From Alphaproteobacteria bacterium (GTDB taxonomy: Bacteria > Pseudomonadota > Alphaproteobacteria > GCA-016699305): a DNA stretch of 64,000 nucleotides. The stretch is from positions 124,001 through 188,000 of the forward strand of contig CP064970.1 of NCBI GenBank assembly GCA_016699305.1, given 5' to 3'. The notes below the pieces were generated by a model, which was not told the origin of the DNA, made no database searches, and was given only the letters and a program-made list of their open reading frames with translations. The translations under genes were made by a program, and so were the position numbers. Numbering within the stretch: position 1 is the stretch's first letter; each line of letters begins with the position of its first letter. Below, in pieces: positions 1 through 8,642 of this stretch.

Positions 1-1
1 A

Positions 2-118
2 TATCCCGATGTGACGGAAGTCACGGTCTGGCACATCGGCGGACATAAAAGCGAAGTCGTCGATCTGTTGCTCGGCATGATGGGCGCGCGCGCCACTTTG
101 ACAGACAGAGCCAGATAA
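2..118 (+). CDS. C-terminal fragment of an unrecognised protein, cut by window edge
   Basis: An open frame enters from the left edge and ends at TAA 116-118, giving 38 visible residues ending in LTDRAR. It lies just upstream of the terminase genes on the same strand, so it is probably the last gene of the preceding phage segment. The visible part is too short to assign a family. Confidence 0.45.
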   Translation, partial: YPDVTEVTVWHIGGHKSEVVDLLLGMMGARATLTDRAR

Positions 119-159
119 ACATCCAACGATCTGTGCATCAAACATGATTGCAGTTAACT

Positions 160-687
160 ATGGGAATGAACGTATCCGCTTACGCGCGGCATCGCGGTGT
201 AAGTCATGTCGCGGTTTTGAAGGCCATCAAGGCCGGACGCATAGCCAAAGAACAGGACGGCACGATTGATCCCGCCAAGGCGGACGCTGGATGGAGCCGC
301 AACACCAGTCCCGCCCAGCAACGCAAATCGGTAAAGGAAAAGACGGTAAGTGAACGTCCCGCAGAGCCGACCCCAAACCCCGTTGGCGTCAACAGCGGCC
401 CCAGTTACGCGCAAAGTCGCGCGATCAAGGAAGCCTACAACGCACGTCTCGCTAAACTGGAATATGAAGAAAAGTCCGGCGCGTTAGTGCGTACCGACAA
501 CATCAAAGTGGCATGGTTCAACACGCTGCGTGTTCTGCGCGATCGCACCTTGAACTTGCCGGATCGGCTTGCGCCGCTCTTGGCTTCTGAAGCGGATCCG
601 AAGCAGGTTCGAGAATTACTGGATACCGAATTGCGCCAAATCCTCAACGATGTAGCGGATACCACCGCCGGACTATCGAACGCCTGA
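160..687 (+). CDS. Phage terminase small subunit-like protein
   Basis: About 175 residues directly upstream of the terminase large subunit, with 1 nt between stop and next start. The N-terminus (about residues 5-30: YARHRGVSHVAVLKAIKAGRI) looks like a winged-helix/Nu1-type DNA-binding segment of the sort that recognises the packaging site. A charged linker follows, then a helical C-terminal part suited to oligomerisation or large-subunit binding. Function is inferred from position and this HTH-like start. The start is uncertain: TTG 148, ATG 160 and ATG 166 are in frame and none has a clear Shine-Dalgarno sequence; I chose ATG 160. Confidence 0.7.
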   Translation: MGMNVSAYARHRGVSHVAVLKAIKAGRIAKEQDGTIDPAKADAGWSRNTSPAQQRKSVKEKTVSERPAEPTPNPVGVNSGPSYAQSRAIKEAYNARLAKLEYEEKSGALVRTDNIKVAWFNTLRVLRDRTLNLPDRLAPLLASEADPKQVRELLDTELRQILNDVADTTAGLSNA

Positions 688-688
688 C

Positions 689-2578
689 ATGGAAGCATTG
701 CAAGAATGTCTGACGCACGCCGCCTTGGCGCTGCGACCGGATCCGCGTCTGAACGTCTCGGAATGGGCGGATGCAAACCGTTTCTTGTCGCAGACGGCCT
801 CTGGCGAACCGGGGCCGTGGCGAACGGAACGGACGCCATACTTGCGCGAGATCATGGACTGCCTTTCTCCGTCATCGCCAGTGGAGAAAGTCGTCTTCAT
901 GAAGGGCGCGCAGATCGGCGGCACCGAGGCAGGCAATAACTGGATAGGCTATGTCATCCATCATGCGCCCGGCCCGATGCTGGCGGTGCAGCCGACCGTG
1001 GAAATGGCGAAGCGTTGGTCGAAGCAGCGCGTGGCCAGCTTGATCGACGGCACGCCCGTTCTGCGCGATCGCGTCAAGGAAGCGCGTTCCCGTGACAGCG
1101 GCAATACGGTGCAAAGCAAAGAGTTTCCGGGCGGTATTCTGGTCATGACCGGAGCCAACAGCGCGGTCGGCCTTCGCTCGATGCCGGTACGGTACCTGTT
1201 TCTTGACGAAGTGGACGCCTACGATTTCGACGTGGACGGCGAAGGCGATCCGGTTTCACTGGCTAGTCAGCGCACGATTACGTTCGGCAATCGAAAAATC
1301 TTTCTGGTCTCGACACCGACGATCCAAGGCTTAAGCCGCATCGAACTCGAATATGAACAGTCCGACAGGCGGCGCTGGTGGTTGCCATGCCCCGAATGCG
1401 GGGAGCATCAGGTTCTGGAAGAAAAGCAGCTGCGCTGGGAGAAGGATAAGCCAGAAACCGCAACGTATCATTGCATCCATTGCAACGCTTCCATTCCAAG
1501 TCACAAAAAGTCGTGGATGAACAGCCGTGGCGAGTGGCGTGCGGATAGTCCCGGCACAGGCAAGGCGGCAGGATTTCACCTCTCAGGTTTGAACAGCCCT
1601 TGGCTGACATGGCAACAAATCGCGGAACGTAAGATCGCCGCCAAGGACGATGCGGCGATGAAGGTTTACGTGAACACTATCGAGGCACGCACATGGACGG
1701 AGTCCGGCGAGGCGCCGGAATGGCAACGGCTTTATGATCGGCGGGAGGATTATCGGCCTAGCACCGTTCCCGCAGGTGGGCTGTTTCTCACCGCAGGCGT
1801 GGACGTGCAGAAAGACCGCATAGAGATCGAAATCGTCGCATGGGGCCGTGACCGTGAATGCTGGTCGGTCGATTATCGCGTGTTCGCAGGAGACCCTGCA
1901 AAACCTGATGTTTGGGCGCAGATGGACGGCCTGTTGGCAGAAACTTTTACCCATGCCAGCCATGTGGAACTATCGATTCTGAAATTGTCCATTGATACGG
2001 GCTATGCGACGCAGGAAGTCTATGATTGGGTGCGCCGCCATTCTTCGGATCGCGTCATCGCCATCAAAGGCGTCGATCGTCTGGGCGCCGCCATCGGCAC
2101 ACCGAGCCATATGGACGTGATGCAGAGCGGAAAGCGAAAGCGGCGCGGCCTTTTGGTCTGGCCGGTCGGAGCCTCTTTCTGCAAATCCGAACTTTATGGC
2201 TGCTTGCGCAAAGATAGGCCGACAGACGAACAACTTGCCAACGGTGATAAATACCCCGCTGGGTTTTGTCACTTCCCCAAACATGGCGAGGAATATTTCA
2301 AGCAGCTGACAGCCGAACGATTGGTAACGGTTAAAGACAGGCGTGGCTTTCCGCACCGCGAATGGCGAAAGCTGCGCGAACGCAACGAAGCGTTGGACTG
2401 CCGTGTTTATGCCCGCGCCGCCGCATCTGCGGTTGGTATTGATCGCTTTACGGATGCTGTGTGGCAGAAATTTGAACGCGCTTTGGGCCACGAGACGAGA
2501 AACGAAGAAAAGCCTTTGATTGCTGATCAAAAACCAGCAATCGCTTTACGTAGAACAATTCCTAGCAGCTATGTTTAG
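689..2578 (+). CDS. Phage terminase large subunit, GpA family
   Basis: A 629-residue packaging motor and nuclease of the lambda gpA type, which cuts concatemeric DNA and pumps it into the prohead. A P-loop-like segment lies at about residues 70-80 (FMKGAQIGGTE), Walker B at 169-175 (YLFLDEV), and the STP coupling motif near 208-210. A four-cysteine zinc ribbon (C234, C237, C262, C265) precedes the nuclease domain, which starts near residue 370 with an acidic residue in AGVDVQKDR. Length is normal for the family. It follows the small subunit by 1 nt, and its last 33 nt overlap the end of the convergent DUF3800 gene. Confidence 0.93.
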   Translation: MEALQECLTHAALALRPDPRLNVSEWADANRFLSQTASGEPGPWRTERTPYLREIMDCLSPSSPVEKVVFMKGAQIGGTEAGNNWIGYVIHHAPGPMLAVQPTVEMAKRWSKQRVASLIDGTPVLRDRVKEARSRDSGNTVQSKEFPGGILVMTGANSAVGLRSMPVRYLFLDEVDAYDFDVDGEGDPVSLASQRTITFGNRKIFLVSTPTIQGLSRIELEYEQSDRRRWWLPCPECGEHQVLEEKQLRWEKDKPETATYHCIHCNASIPSHKKSWMNSRGEWRADSPGTGKAAGFHLSGLNSPWLTWQQIAERKIAAKDDAAMKVYVNTIEARTWTESGEAPEWQRLYDRREDYRPSTVPAGGLFLTAGVDVQKDRIEIEIVAWGRDRECWSVDYRVFAGDPAKPDVWAQMDGLLAETFTHASHVELSILKLSIDTGYATQEVYDWVRRHSSDRVIAIKGVDRLGAAIGTPSHMDVMQSGKRKRRGLLVWPVGASFCKSELYGCLRKDRPTDEQLANGDKYPAGFCHFPKHGEEYFKQLTAERLVTVKDRRGFPHREWRKLRERNEALDCRVYARAAASAVGIDRFTDAVWQKFERALGHETRNEEKPLIADQKPAIALRRTIPSSYV

Positions 2579-3703
2579 CCCTGACATCATAAACGGAACG
2601 GATTCTTTGAGGGTCTCATAATATACATGCATACCGCGCAACGGATCCAGCCCATTGTCCGCGCGATGTGCAAGCTCATGCAAAACAAGCATGTTAACAA
2701 CGGCATGCTCTTTGGTAATGTCGATGAACTCATAATCCGGCATAATTCCGTCGTCCATAATATGGGGCACAAGTTCTATTGCCATTAATTTGAATACAGG
2801 ATCGCCTTTTCTTAAAACTATCTTATTCATAGCACCAGCAACGATATCTGCTATTTGAATACACGGCTGTTCCTTGGAATCAACAAAGGCAATTGGTCTG
2901 GACATATTCCACGTCAGTCTTTGTTCTTTCCCAAAAAGCTCCATGTCAACGATGTCGGTTTGTCCGATCATGCCATTCAGTTCTGGTGCCGCAGCTTTAA
3001 GTGGTTTGGATGGATCACAGTCAACTTCGAGCACTGCATGACGTTTTGACCACATTGCAAGATGCGAAAACAGATTGTGTAGCGACATGTCAAGGATCCA
3101 TCGTCCGCCATCACACATACTTTTGATGTCTTCCGTCTCTCGATGGATCAGATGTTGATATCCGTTGGCAAAGCGAATGATGGTGTCGAGTAATTCGTCC
3201 ATTTGACCATGAGGAGCAAACAAGGATGGGGCAACAGAAGGATCGAATGTACGCATAAAACCAGAAAACTCGGTTACAATGGTCAGTGCGTCCTTTTTGG
3301 ATGTAACAATCTGCATAAAAATGAACATAGCCACAAATCGGTGCAGATTGTGGTCGTAAAAGAGTTTGTTGTTTGATTGTAGTACTGGCTCATAAATGTA
3401 TTCAAAAAACTTGCAAGCAAGCACTAGCATTTTATGGTCGATAGACACCATATAGCGGCCCCTAATTTTCTTTAAGAGGTCTAGAACTATGCGTTGGCCA
3501 CGCTCCGTCGAAAGTAAGCTTGATGATTTGAGTTCCGGTCCCTGAAGAGAGGGATTGTCGTGCCTAATTTGATCAACAAGTTCCTGCCCTTCCTTTATGC
3601 ATAGGTCGGTCGATGCAAAAGCGAAGTAAGGCTGGTCGGCATTGAGCAAGTCATTGCCAGTAAATCCAGCCTCATCACAAGATATTAAACGCGGAATAGA
3701 CAT
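2546..3703 (-). CDS. DUF3800 domain protein, antisense cargo gene in the head operon
   Basis: A 385-residue protein with the hallmarks of DUF3800: an N-terminal DEAGFTG motif (about residues 10-16) and a C-terminal IQIADIVAGAM segment. The family is thought to have an RNase H-like fold, with these acidic residues as a metal site, and is often found near mobile elements and defence genes; the biochemical role here is unknown. It lies antisense between the terminase and gpW genes, which are normally adjacent, so it is an insertion. Its ATG (complement of 3701-3703) shares bases with the gpW ATG (3702-3704), and its end overlaps the terminase by 33 nt. It looks more AT-rich than neighbouring head genes, consistent with transfer. 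Confidence 0.85.
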   Translation of the reverse strand: MSIPRLISCDEAGFTGNDLLNADQPYFAFASTDLCIKEGQELVDQIRHDNPSLQGPELKSSSLLSTERGQRIVLDLLKKIRGRYMVSIDHKMLVLACKFFEYIYEPVLQSNNKLFYDHNLHRFVAMFIFMQIVTSKKDALTIVTEFSGFMRTFDPSVAPSLFAPHGQMDELLDTIIRFANGYQHLIHRETEDIKSMCDGGRWILDMSLHNLFSHLAMWSKRHAVLEVDCDPSKPLKAAAPELNGMIGQTDIVDMELFGKEQRLTWNMSRPIAFVDSKEQPCIQIADIVAGAMNKIVLRKGDPVFKLMAIELVPHIMDDGIMPDYEFIDITKEHAVVNMLVLHELAHRADNGLDPLRGMHVYYETLKESVPFMMSGLNIAARNCST

Positions 3704-3908
3704 GACCTACACACTAACTCAACGCGATGCCTTGCGGCAAGCCATCGTGAGCGGCGTTTTGCGCCTGACTTACGATGGAAAGACCGTGGAATACCGTTCC
3801 ATGGCTGAGTTGAAGGCCGCGCTCAACGATGTCGAACAGGCTTTGGCGCGGGACAACGGCGAGGTTCAGACCCGCCGGATCAAGATTTACGCTGAGAAAG
3901 ACCTCTGA
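3702..3908 (+). CDS. gpW-like head-tail joining protein
   Basis: Begins MTYTLTQRDALRQAI and is 68 residues long, the length of lambda gpW. It has the expected alpha-beta-alpha layout and sits immediately before the portal gene. gpW-family proteins close the filled head and create the tail docking surface. A longer in-frame start at 3642 would run into the DUF3800 5' end and is not needed; ATG 3702 has a weak GGAA upstream. The stop TGA shares its last base with the portal ATG at 3908. Confidence 0.85.
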   Translation: MTYTLTQRDALRQAIVSGVLRLTYDGKTVEYRSMAELKAALNDVEQALARDNGEVQTRRIKIYAEKDL

Positions 3909-5422
3909 TGAACCTTTTTTCTCGTATCGGTGCTGCGGTTAAATACGCGGCGACTGGACGCTTATCCATGTCCACGCTTGTGGGCGGGTTCGAAGGCGCC
4001 ATGACACAACGGCGCCTGATCGCGTGGAAGGCGACGCAGGAAAACATTAACGGATTGCTTTCCGCCGGAGGCGACCTCCTTCGCGCGCGGGCGCGGCAGA
4101 TTGTCAGGTCTAATCCTTACGCATCAAATGCTGCCGACAGTTTTGTGGCAAATGCCGTGGGTGCCGGTATCAAGCCATCCAGCCTTGTTCAGGATCAAGC
4201 ATTGAAGGATGAAATCCAGCGCGTTTGGCTGGCATGGACGGACGAAGCGGATGCCGATGGTCTGACGGACTTTTACGGCCTGCAAGCCCTTGTCGCGCGC
4301 GCAATGTTCGAGGCTGGCGAATGCTTCATTCGCTTCCGATCGCGCCGCCCAGAAGACGGGCTGACGGTGCCTTTGCAGCTGCAGTTGCTGGAAGCCGAGA
4401 TGCTGCCTTTGTCTAAGACGGAGCTTGGCACGACAGGCAACCCCATTCGCTGCGGCATCGAGTTTGACGCTATCGGACGGCGCGTGGCCTATCATTTTTA
4501 TCGTAAGCATCCGGGTGACAGTACCGAAACGGGGAACAAGGGCGATATCGTCAGAGTTCCGGCTTCGGAAATCCTGCACATCTACCGTCCCCAGCGTCCC
4601 GGTCAAATACGAGGCGTGCCATGGGTCGCGCCTGCGCTAGTTAAGCTGTTCCTGCTTGATCAATACGATGACGCAGAACTTGATCGCAAAAAGGTCGCGG
4701 CCTTGTTCGCCGGTTTCATCACCAAAGCATCGCCCGAAGATAATTTGTTGGGCGAAGGCGCTGCGGATGGTGCCGGATCCGCCATCGCGGGGCTTTCACC
4801 GGGAACTATGCAGGTTTTGCTGCCCGGTGAGGATATCAAGTTTTCTTCACCTGCCGATGTCGGCAATTCTTACGAGCCTTTTCAATATCGCACGACGCTT
4901 GCGGTTTGCGCCGCTCTGGGCATGCCGTACACAAACGTCACTGGCGATCTGAAAGCGGCCAATTATTCCAGCATCCGCGCTGGCACCGTCGAGTTTCGGC
5001 GGCGCCTTGAGCAGTTTCAGTTCGCCACGCTGGTTTTTCAGATGTGCCGCCCTATCTGGCAACGCTGGCTGCAAACCGCCGCGCTGTCAGGTGCGTTGAA
5101 CATGCCCAATTTCGCACGCGATCCAAGCCGTTATACGGCGGTGAAATGGATCACGCCGAAATGGGAATGGGTCGATCCGCTCAAAGACCGTCAGGCCGAA
5201 AGAATTGCGCAAGAGCAAGGCTGGAAAGCACCCAGTGACATTATCGAGGCCGAGGGCAACGATGTTGACGAAACATATCGTCGCATAGCCGCCGATCAAA
5301 AGCGCATGGAGACGCTCGGTATCAAGTTGGGGCCGTTGGGAGATCGATTGCCAGCTTCCCAAGAAACCCCGCCAACGGACGCGCAACAAAACCAAATCAA
5401 TAGCAACGATCAAACCCTATGA
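3908..5422 (+). CDS. Phage portal protein, lambda gpB family
   Basis: A 504-residue portal protein that would form the dodecameric ring through which DNA enters and leaves the capsid. Supporting features are the order terminase-gpW-portal-protease, the family-typical length, the N-terminal stretch with QIVRSNPYASNAADSFV, the central HIYRPQRPGQIRGVPWVAP segment and the RRRLEQFQFATLVFQM helix typical of lambda-type portals. The C-terminus is Gln/Asn-rich and probably flexible. It overlaps the upstream stop by 1 nt and the protease start by 4 nt (ATGA), implying coupled translation. Confidence 0.93.
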   Translation: MNLFSRIGAAVKYAATGRLSMSTLVGGFEGAMTQRRLIAWKATQENINGLLSAGGDLLRARARQIVRSNPYASNAADSFVANAVGAGIKPSSLVQDQALKDEIQRVWLAWTDEADADGLTDFYGLQALVARAMFEAGECFIRFRSRRPEDGLTVPLQLQLLEAEMLPLSKTELGTTGNPIRCGIEFDAIGRRVAYHFYRKHPGDSTETGNKGDIVRVPASEILHIYRPQRPGQIRGVPWVAPALVKLFLLDQYDDAELDRKKVAALFAGFITKASPEDNLLGEGAADGAGSAIAGLSPGTMQVLLPGEDIKFSSPADVGNSYEPFQYRTTLAVCAALGMPYTNVTGDLKAANYSSIRAGTVEFRRRLEQFQFATLVFQMCRPIWQRWLQTAALSGALNMPNFARDPSRYTAVKWITPKWEWVDPLKDRQAERIAQEQGWKAPSDIIEAEGNDVDETYRRIAADQKRMETLGIKLGPLGDRLPASQETPPTDAQQNQINSNDQTL

Positions 5423-6660
5423 CATTTCTCCCTCATCTTGCCGGACGGGTGTTCGACACGCCCGTGTTGATCGCGCGCGCCAAATTGGACGTCATTTTGG
5501 GCGTTCTCATGCCTCGTCTTAATGGCGAAGCTCTATCTTTTGCACAACCTACCGCGATGCGCGGCTATGACGTAACGCCCGAAGGCATCGCGATCATCCC
5601 CGTTATCGGCACGCTGGTACGTCGCACAGTCGGGCTTGAAGCGCAAAGCGGCCTGACGAGCTACACGAACATCGGACAGCAGTTGGCCGAGGCCGTAGCG
5701 GATCCCAATATCAAAGCCATTCTTCTGGATATCGACAGCCCCGGCGGCGAAGCTGGGGGCGCATTCGATCTGGCAGACCAAATTTATGCGGCGCGCAAGA
5801 CCAAGCCTATCTGGGCCGTGGCCAACGAAGAGGCTTTTTCAGCGGCCTATGTCATCGCTGCAGCGACCAGCAAAATCTATGTCTCTCGCACTGGGGGTGT
5901 CGGTTCCATCGGTGTTATCGCCGTTCACCTCGATCAGAGCCAAGCGGAAGCGGATGCTGGCCTTAAATACACCGCGATCTATGCGGGGGCGCACAAAAAC
6001 GATCTGTCGCCGCATGAACCGTTGTCCGATCCGGCAAGAGCCACGCTGCAAACGGAAGTCGACCGTGTCTATGAATTGTTCGTCTCCACGGTGATGCGCA
6101 CACGCGGGATGACGCAAGAGGCCATTAAATCGACCGAAGCCGGATTGTTCTTCGGTGCCGATGCCGTCTCCGCCGGTTTAGCCGACAAACTCGGCACCTT
6201 CGACGATGCCTATGCCGATCTTCGTTCTCGCCTGACGCAGCAGCGTCTGGCGCTTTCACCCATTCGTAACCTAAAAAGAAAGGATAAAACTATGACCGAC
6301 CCCATTGAAGCCTCTGCCGAGACGCAAAGCGTCGACGCGAGCCTTATCGATCCGGCTCCCGATGTCGAAGCGATTACGGCGCAAGCGAAGGCCGAGGCTC
6401 AAAAAGAAGCCTTGGCTTATGTCACGGAAGTCACCCAGCTTTGCCAAATCGCTGGCATGCCCGACAAGGCTGCGGACTTCATCGCCAAAGCGACGCCATC
6501 CGCCGAGGTGCGTAACGCCTTGTTGACGGCCAAAGCCGTCGCGGACGAAGCGACCGCCATCGCAAGTCAAATCCCAACCGCCAATTCCACAACATCGGCT
6601 GAAAACAAGATCGACGCGGCGGCGATCTATGCAAGCCGTAATGCACAAAAGGAGGACTAA
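5419..6660 (+). CDS. S49 (SppA-like) head maturation protease with C-terminal scaffold region
   Basis: A 413-residue protein whose first ~280 residues match the S49/ClpP-like capsid proteases (lambda gpC type). IDSPGGEAGG lies at 105-114, the probable nucleophile S141 is in EEAFSAAYV, and the probable general base K193 is in AGAHKND. The remaining ~120 residues are Ala/Glu-rich and helical, as in a scaffold. Known lambda biology places scaffold Nu3 as the independently translated C-terminal part of C; the same arrangement is visible here (internal start at 6292). It probably trims portal or scaffold during head assembly. Confidence 0.92.
   Translation: MTFLPHLAGRVFDTPVLIARAKLDVILGVLMPRLNGEALSFAQPTAMRGYDVTPEGIAIIPVIGTLVRRTVGLEAQSGLTSYTNIGQQLAEAVADPNIKAILLDIDSPGGEAGGAFDLADQIYAARKTKPIWAVANEEAFSAAYVIAAATSKIYVSRTGGVGSIGVIAVHLDQSQAEADAGLKYTAIYAGAHKNDLSPHEPLSDPARATLQTEVDRVYELFVSTVMRTRGMTQEAIKSTEAGLFFGADAVSAGLADKLGTFDDAYADLRSRLTQQRLALSPIRNLKRKDKTMTDPIEASAETQSVDASLIDPAPDVEAITAQAKAEAQKEALAYVTEVTQLCQIAGMPDKAADFIAKATPSAEVRNALLTAKAVADEATAIASQIPTANSTTSAENKIDAAAIYASRNAQKED
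6292..6660 (+). CDS. Nested scaffold protein (Nu3-like), in-frame internal start
   Basis: Inside the protease gene and in the same frame, ATG 6292 (codon 292) is preceded by a strong ribosome site, AAGAAAGGAT at 6276-6285, so a separate 122-residue product starting MTDPIEASAETQ is expected. Its composition is acidic, Ala-rich and helical, as in head scaffolds. Lambda Nu3 is made in this way from within gene C. The internal ribosome site and frame are seen directly; function is inferred from the lambda parallel. Confidence 0.75.
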   Translation: MTDPIEASAETQSVDASLIDPAPDVEAITAQAKAEAQKEALAYVTEVTQLCQIAGMPDKAADFIAKATPSAEVRNALLTAKAVADEATAIASQIPTANSTTSAENKIDAAAIYASRNAQKED

Positions 6661-6663
6661 CCC

Positions 6664-7305
6664 ATGACTGTTCTGACAGAAGGTCAACATAAAGCCGAGT
6701 TTATCGTATCTGAGGCCAACGGCAGCTTATCCCGCGAAGTCATCAAGGTGCTTGCCGGACAAGTCCTGCAAGCTGGCCATGTTCTCGGCAAAGTGGGCAT
6801 CGGCACAGCGACCGGTGTTGCTGTTTCCGGCAATATTGGCAACGGCACGATTAGCGATGTGTCTGCAGGTACTGGCGTTAAAGCGGGAACCTATGGCGTC
6901 ACCTGCATCGAACCGGCTGCGAACGGCGGGACATTCGCCATCGAAGAACCGGGCGGCGTTATCATCGGCAGTGCCATGGTCGGCACGCCCTATGTCGGCC
7001 AAATTAACTTCACGTTGAACGACGGCGCGACCGACTTTGCGGCGGGGGATCGCTTTACGATTGCCGTCAGCGGCGGTTCGGGGAAATACAAGGAATATAA
7101 CCCCGCCAACACCGATGGGTCGCAAACCGCTCTTGTCGTTCTTCTTGATCGCACAGATGCCACGGCTGCTGATCGAGACGCCGTTGCGATCGTGCGTCAG
7201 GCCGAGGTCAACGCGGCGGAACTTTTCTGGTTCGCGGGCGCGACAAGCGCACAGAAAACGACAGGCGCCGCGCAACTCAAATCCCAATTAATCATCACTC
7301 GTTAA
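6664..7305 (+). CDS. Head decoration protein (gpD-like)
   Basis: A 213-residue protein between protease/scaffold and major capsid protein, the lambda gpD position. The N-terminal TEGQHKAEFIVSEANG stretch and Gly/Thr-rich beta content resemble bacteriophage lambda D-family stabilisers, which trimerise on the expanded capsid. It is longer than lambda gpD (about 110 residues) because of a central insert of about 90 residues rich in Gly, Thr and Val (GTISDVSAGTGVKAGTYGV). GGAGG at 6650-6654 is a strong ribosome site, fitting a protein needed in hundreds of copies. Confidence 0.82.
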   Translation: MTVLTEGQHKAEFIVSEANGSLSREVIKVLAGQVLQAGHVLGKVGIGTATGVAVSGNIGNGTISDVSAGTGVKAGTYGVTCIEPAANGGTFAIEEPGGVIIGSAMVGTPYVGQINFTLNDGATDFAAGDRFTIAVSGGSGKYKEYNPANTDGSQTALVVLLDRTDATAADRDAVAIVRQAEVNAAELFWFAGATSAQKTTGAAQLKSQLIITR

Positions 7306-7317
7306 GGAGAACATCCC

Positions 7318-8334
7318 ATGCCCACGCTCGATATCTTTAACAACGACGCCTTTTCCGTGGTGTCGTTGACCGATGCCATCAACAAACTGCCTTATGTGCC
7401 GGGTCAAGCCGGTCGCTTGGGGTTGTTTGAAGAAACAGGCGTCAGCACTACGACCGTTATGCTGGAGGAGATCGAAGGCGCACTCAGCCTGATCCCCACC
7501 ACGCCACGCGGCGCGCCTGCCGTCCAGAACAAAGTCAACAAGCGCAAGGCGCGGTCTTTGGCCGTTCCGCATTTGACGCTGGAAGACACCATTCTGGCCG
7601 ACGAGGTTCAGAACCGGAACAGCTTCGGCCAACCGGACGCTCTTGCCTCGGTGCAAACGGTCGTTTCGAACCGCTTGCGCGATATGGTCAAATGGCACGA
7701 CATCACGCTGGAGCATCTTCGCATCGGCGCGGTCAAGGGTCAGATCCTCGATGCGGACGGATCGACGGTGCTTTATGACCTGTTCTCCGAGTTTGGGGTC
7801 AGTCAGCAGGCCGAGATCGATTTTGATCTTGATAATGCGAACCCTACGGCGGGTGTTCTTAAAAAGAAGTGCCATGATATCACCCGTAAGGTTGCGGATG
7901 AATTGGGCGGCGCATCCTTCACCTATATCCACGCCTTCTGTTCGGCCACGTTCTTCGATGACCTGACAACGCATCCGGATGTCGTGGAATCCTACCGTCG
8001 CTATCAGGAAAGTGCGTTCCTGCGAACGGGACAGGCTCGTAAGGCCGTGGAATATGCTGGCATCGTGTTCGAAGAATACTATGGCGGCAACTCCGGCGGC
8101 AATTTCATCCCGACCGACAAGGCACACTTCTTCCCTGTCGGCGTGCCGGGACTGTTCCGTCAATACAACGCGCCCGCCGATTTTGTTGAAACCGTCAACA
8201 GCCTCGGCCTGCCACGTTATGCCAAGCAAGCCGTCGATCAGGAGTTCGGTCGTTGGGTTAAATTGCATACGCAGTCGAACCCGCTTCCTATCTGCACGCG
8301 TCCGCGCGTTCTGCTCAAGGCGAAGCGCACCTAA
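7318..8334 (+). CDS. Major capsid protein, gpE family
   Basis: A 338-residue capsid protein of the lambda gpE type by length, position and sequence style: an N-terminal DIFNNDAFSVVSLTDAINKLPY stretch (only part quoted), the SLIPTTPRGAPA region and the C-terminal NPLPICTRPRVLLKAKRT end. It builds the icosahedral shell and probably follows an HK97-like fold. AAGGAGAA just upstream of ATG 7318 predicts high expression. Its stop shares one base with the next ATG (TAATG at 8332-8336). Confidence 0.92.
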   Translation: MPTLDIFNNDAFSVVSLTDAINKLPYVPGQAGRLGLFEETGVSTTTVMLEEIEGALSLIPTTPRGAPAVQNKVNKRKARSLAVPHLTLEDTILADEVQNRNSFGQPDALASVQTVVSNRLRDMVKWHDITLEHLRIGAVKGQILDADGSTVLYDLFSEFGVSQQAEIDFDLDNANPTAGVLKKKCHDITRKVADELGGASFTYIHAFCSATFFDDLTTHPDVVESYRRYQESAFLRTGQARKAVEYAGIVFEEYYGGNSGGNFIPTDKAHFFPVGVPGLFRQYNAPADFVETVNSLGLPRYAKQAVDQEFGRWVKLHTQSNPLPICTRPRVLLKAKRT

Positions 8335-8642
8335 TGTCGTTTGCTTTCATGATCGCGGCGTTGTTCGCGGATCCCGTCTTATCCAAACCGGCTGTTTATC
8401 AGCCGCAAGCGGGATCTGTGCTCACGCTGCGTGTCATGGCGAAGCAGCCTGACGTTCTAACGGGCTTTGGCGATGGCCAAATTCATACGGCAACGGCTCT
8501 GTTCGATGTGCAAACAGCGGAAGTCGCCCAACCTATGGTCGGGGATCGTCTAACGGTCGATGGTTCTACGTTCATCGTCCAATCCGAACCGACTGCCGAT
8601 CGTGACCGCTTGATCTGGACATTGAACACGAGACCGGAATGA
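8334..8642 (+). CDS. Head-tail attachment protein, FII-like (tentative)
   Basis: A 102-residue mostly beta protein directly after the major capsid gene, where lambda-like phages encode head-tail connectors such as FII. The C-terminal half (GDRLTVDGSTFIVQSEPTAD) resembles the compact beta-barrel of FII-type connectors. No diagnostic motif was recognised, so the assignment rests on position, size and style. Start and stop overlap both neighbours (TAATG upstream, ATGA downstream). Confidence 0.6.
   Translation: MSFAFMIAALFADPVLSKPAVYQPQAGSVLTLRVMAKQPDVLTGFGDGQIHTATALFDVQTAEVAQPMVGDRLTVDGSTFIVQSEPTADRDRLIWTLNTRPE

Noticed and set aside
4124..4606. 160-codon minus-strand open frame inside the portal gene
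   Set aside because: Shadow of the portal coding frame.
7288..8268. 326-codon minus-strand open frame
   Set aside because: Lies antisense across the major capsid gene in a high-GC coding register; no ribosome site or recognisable domain.
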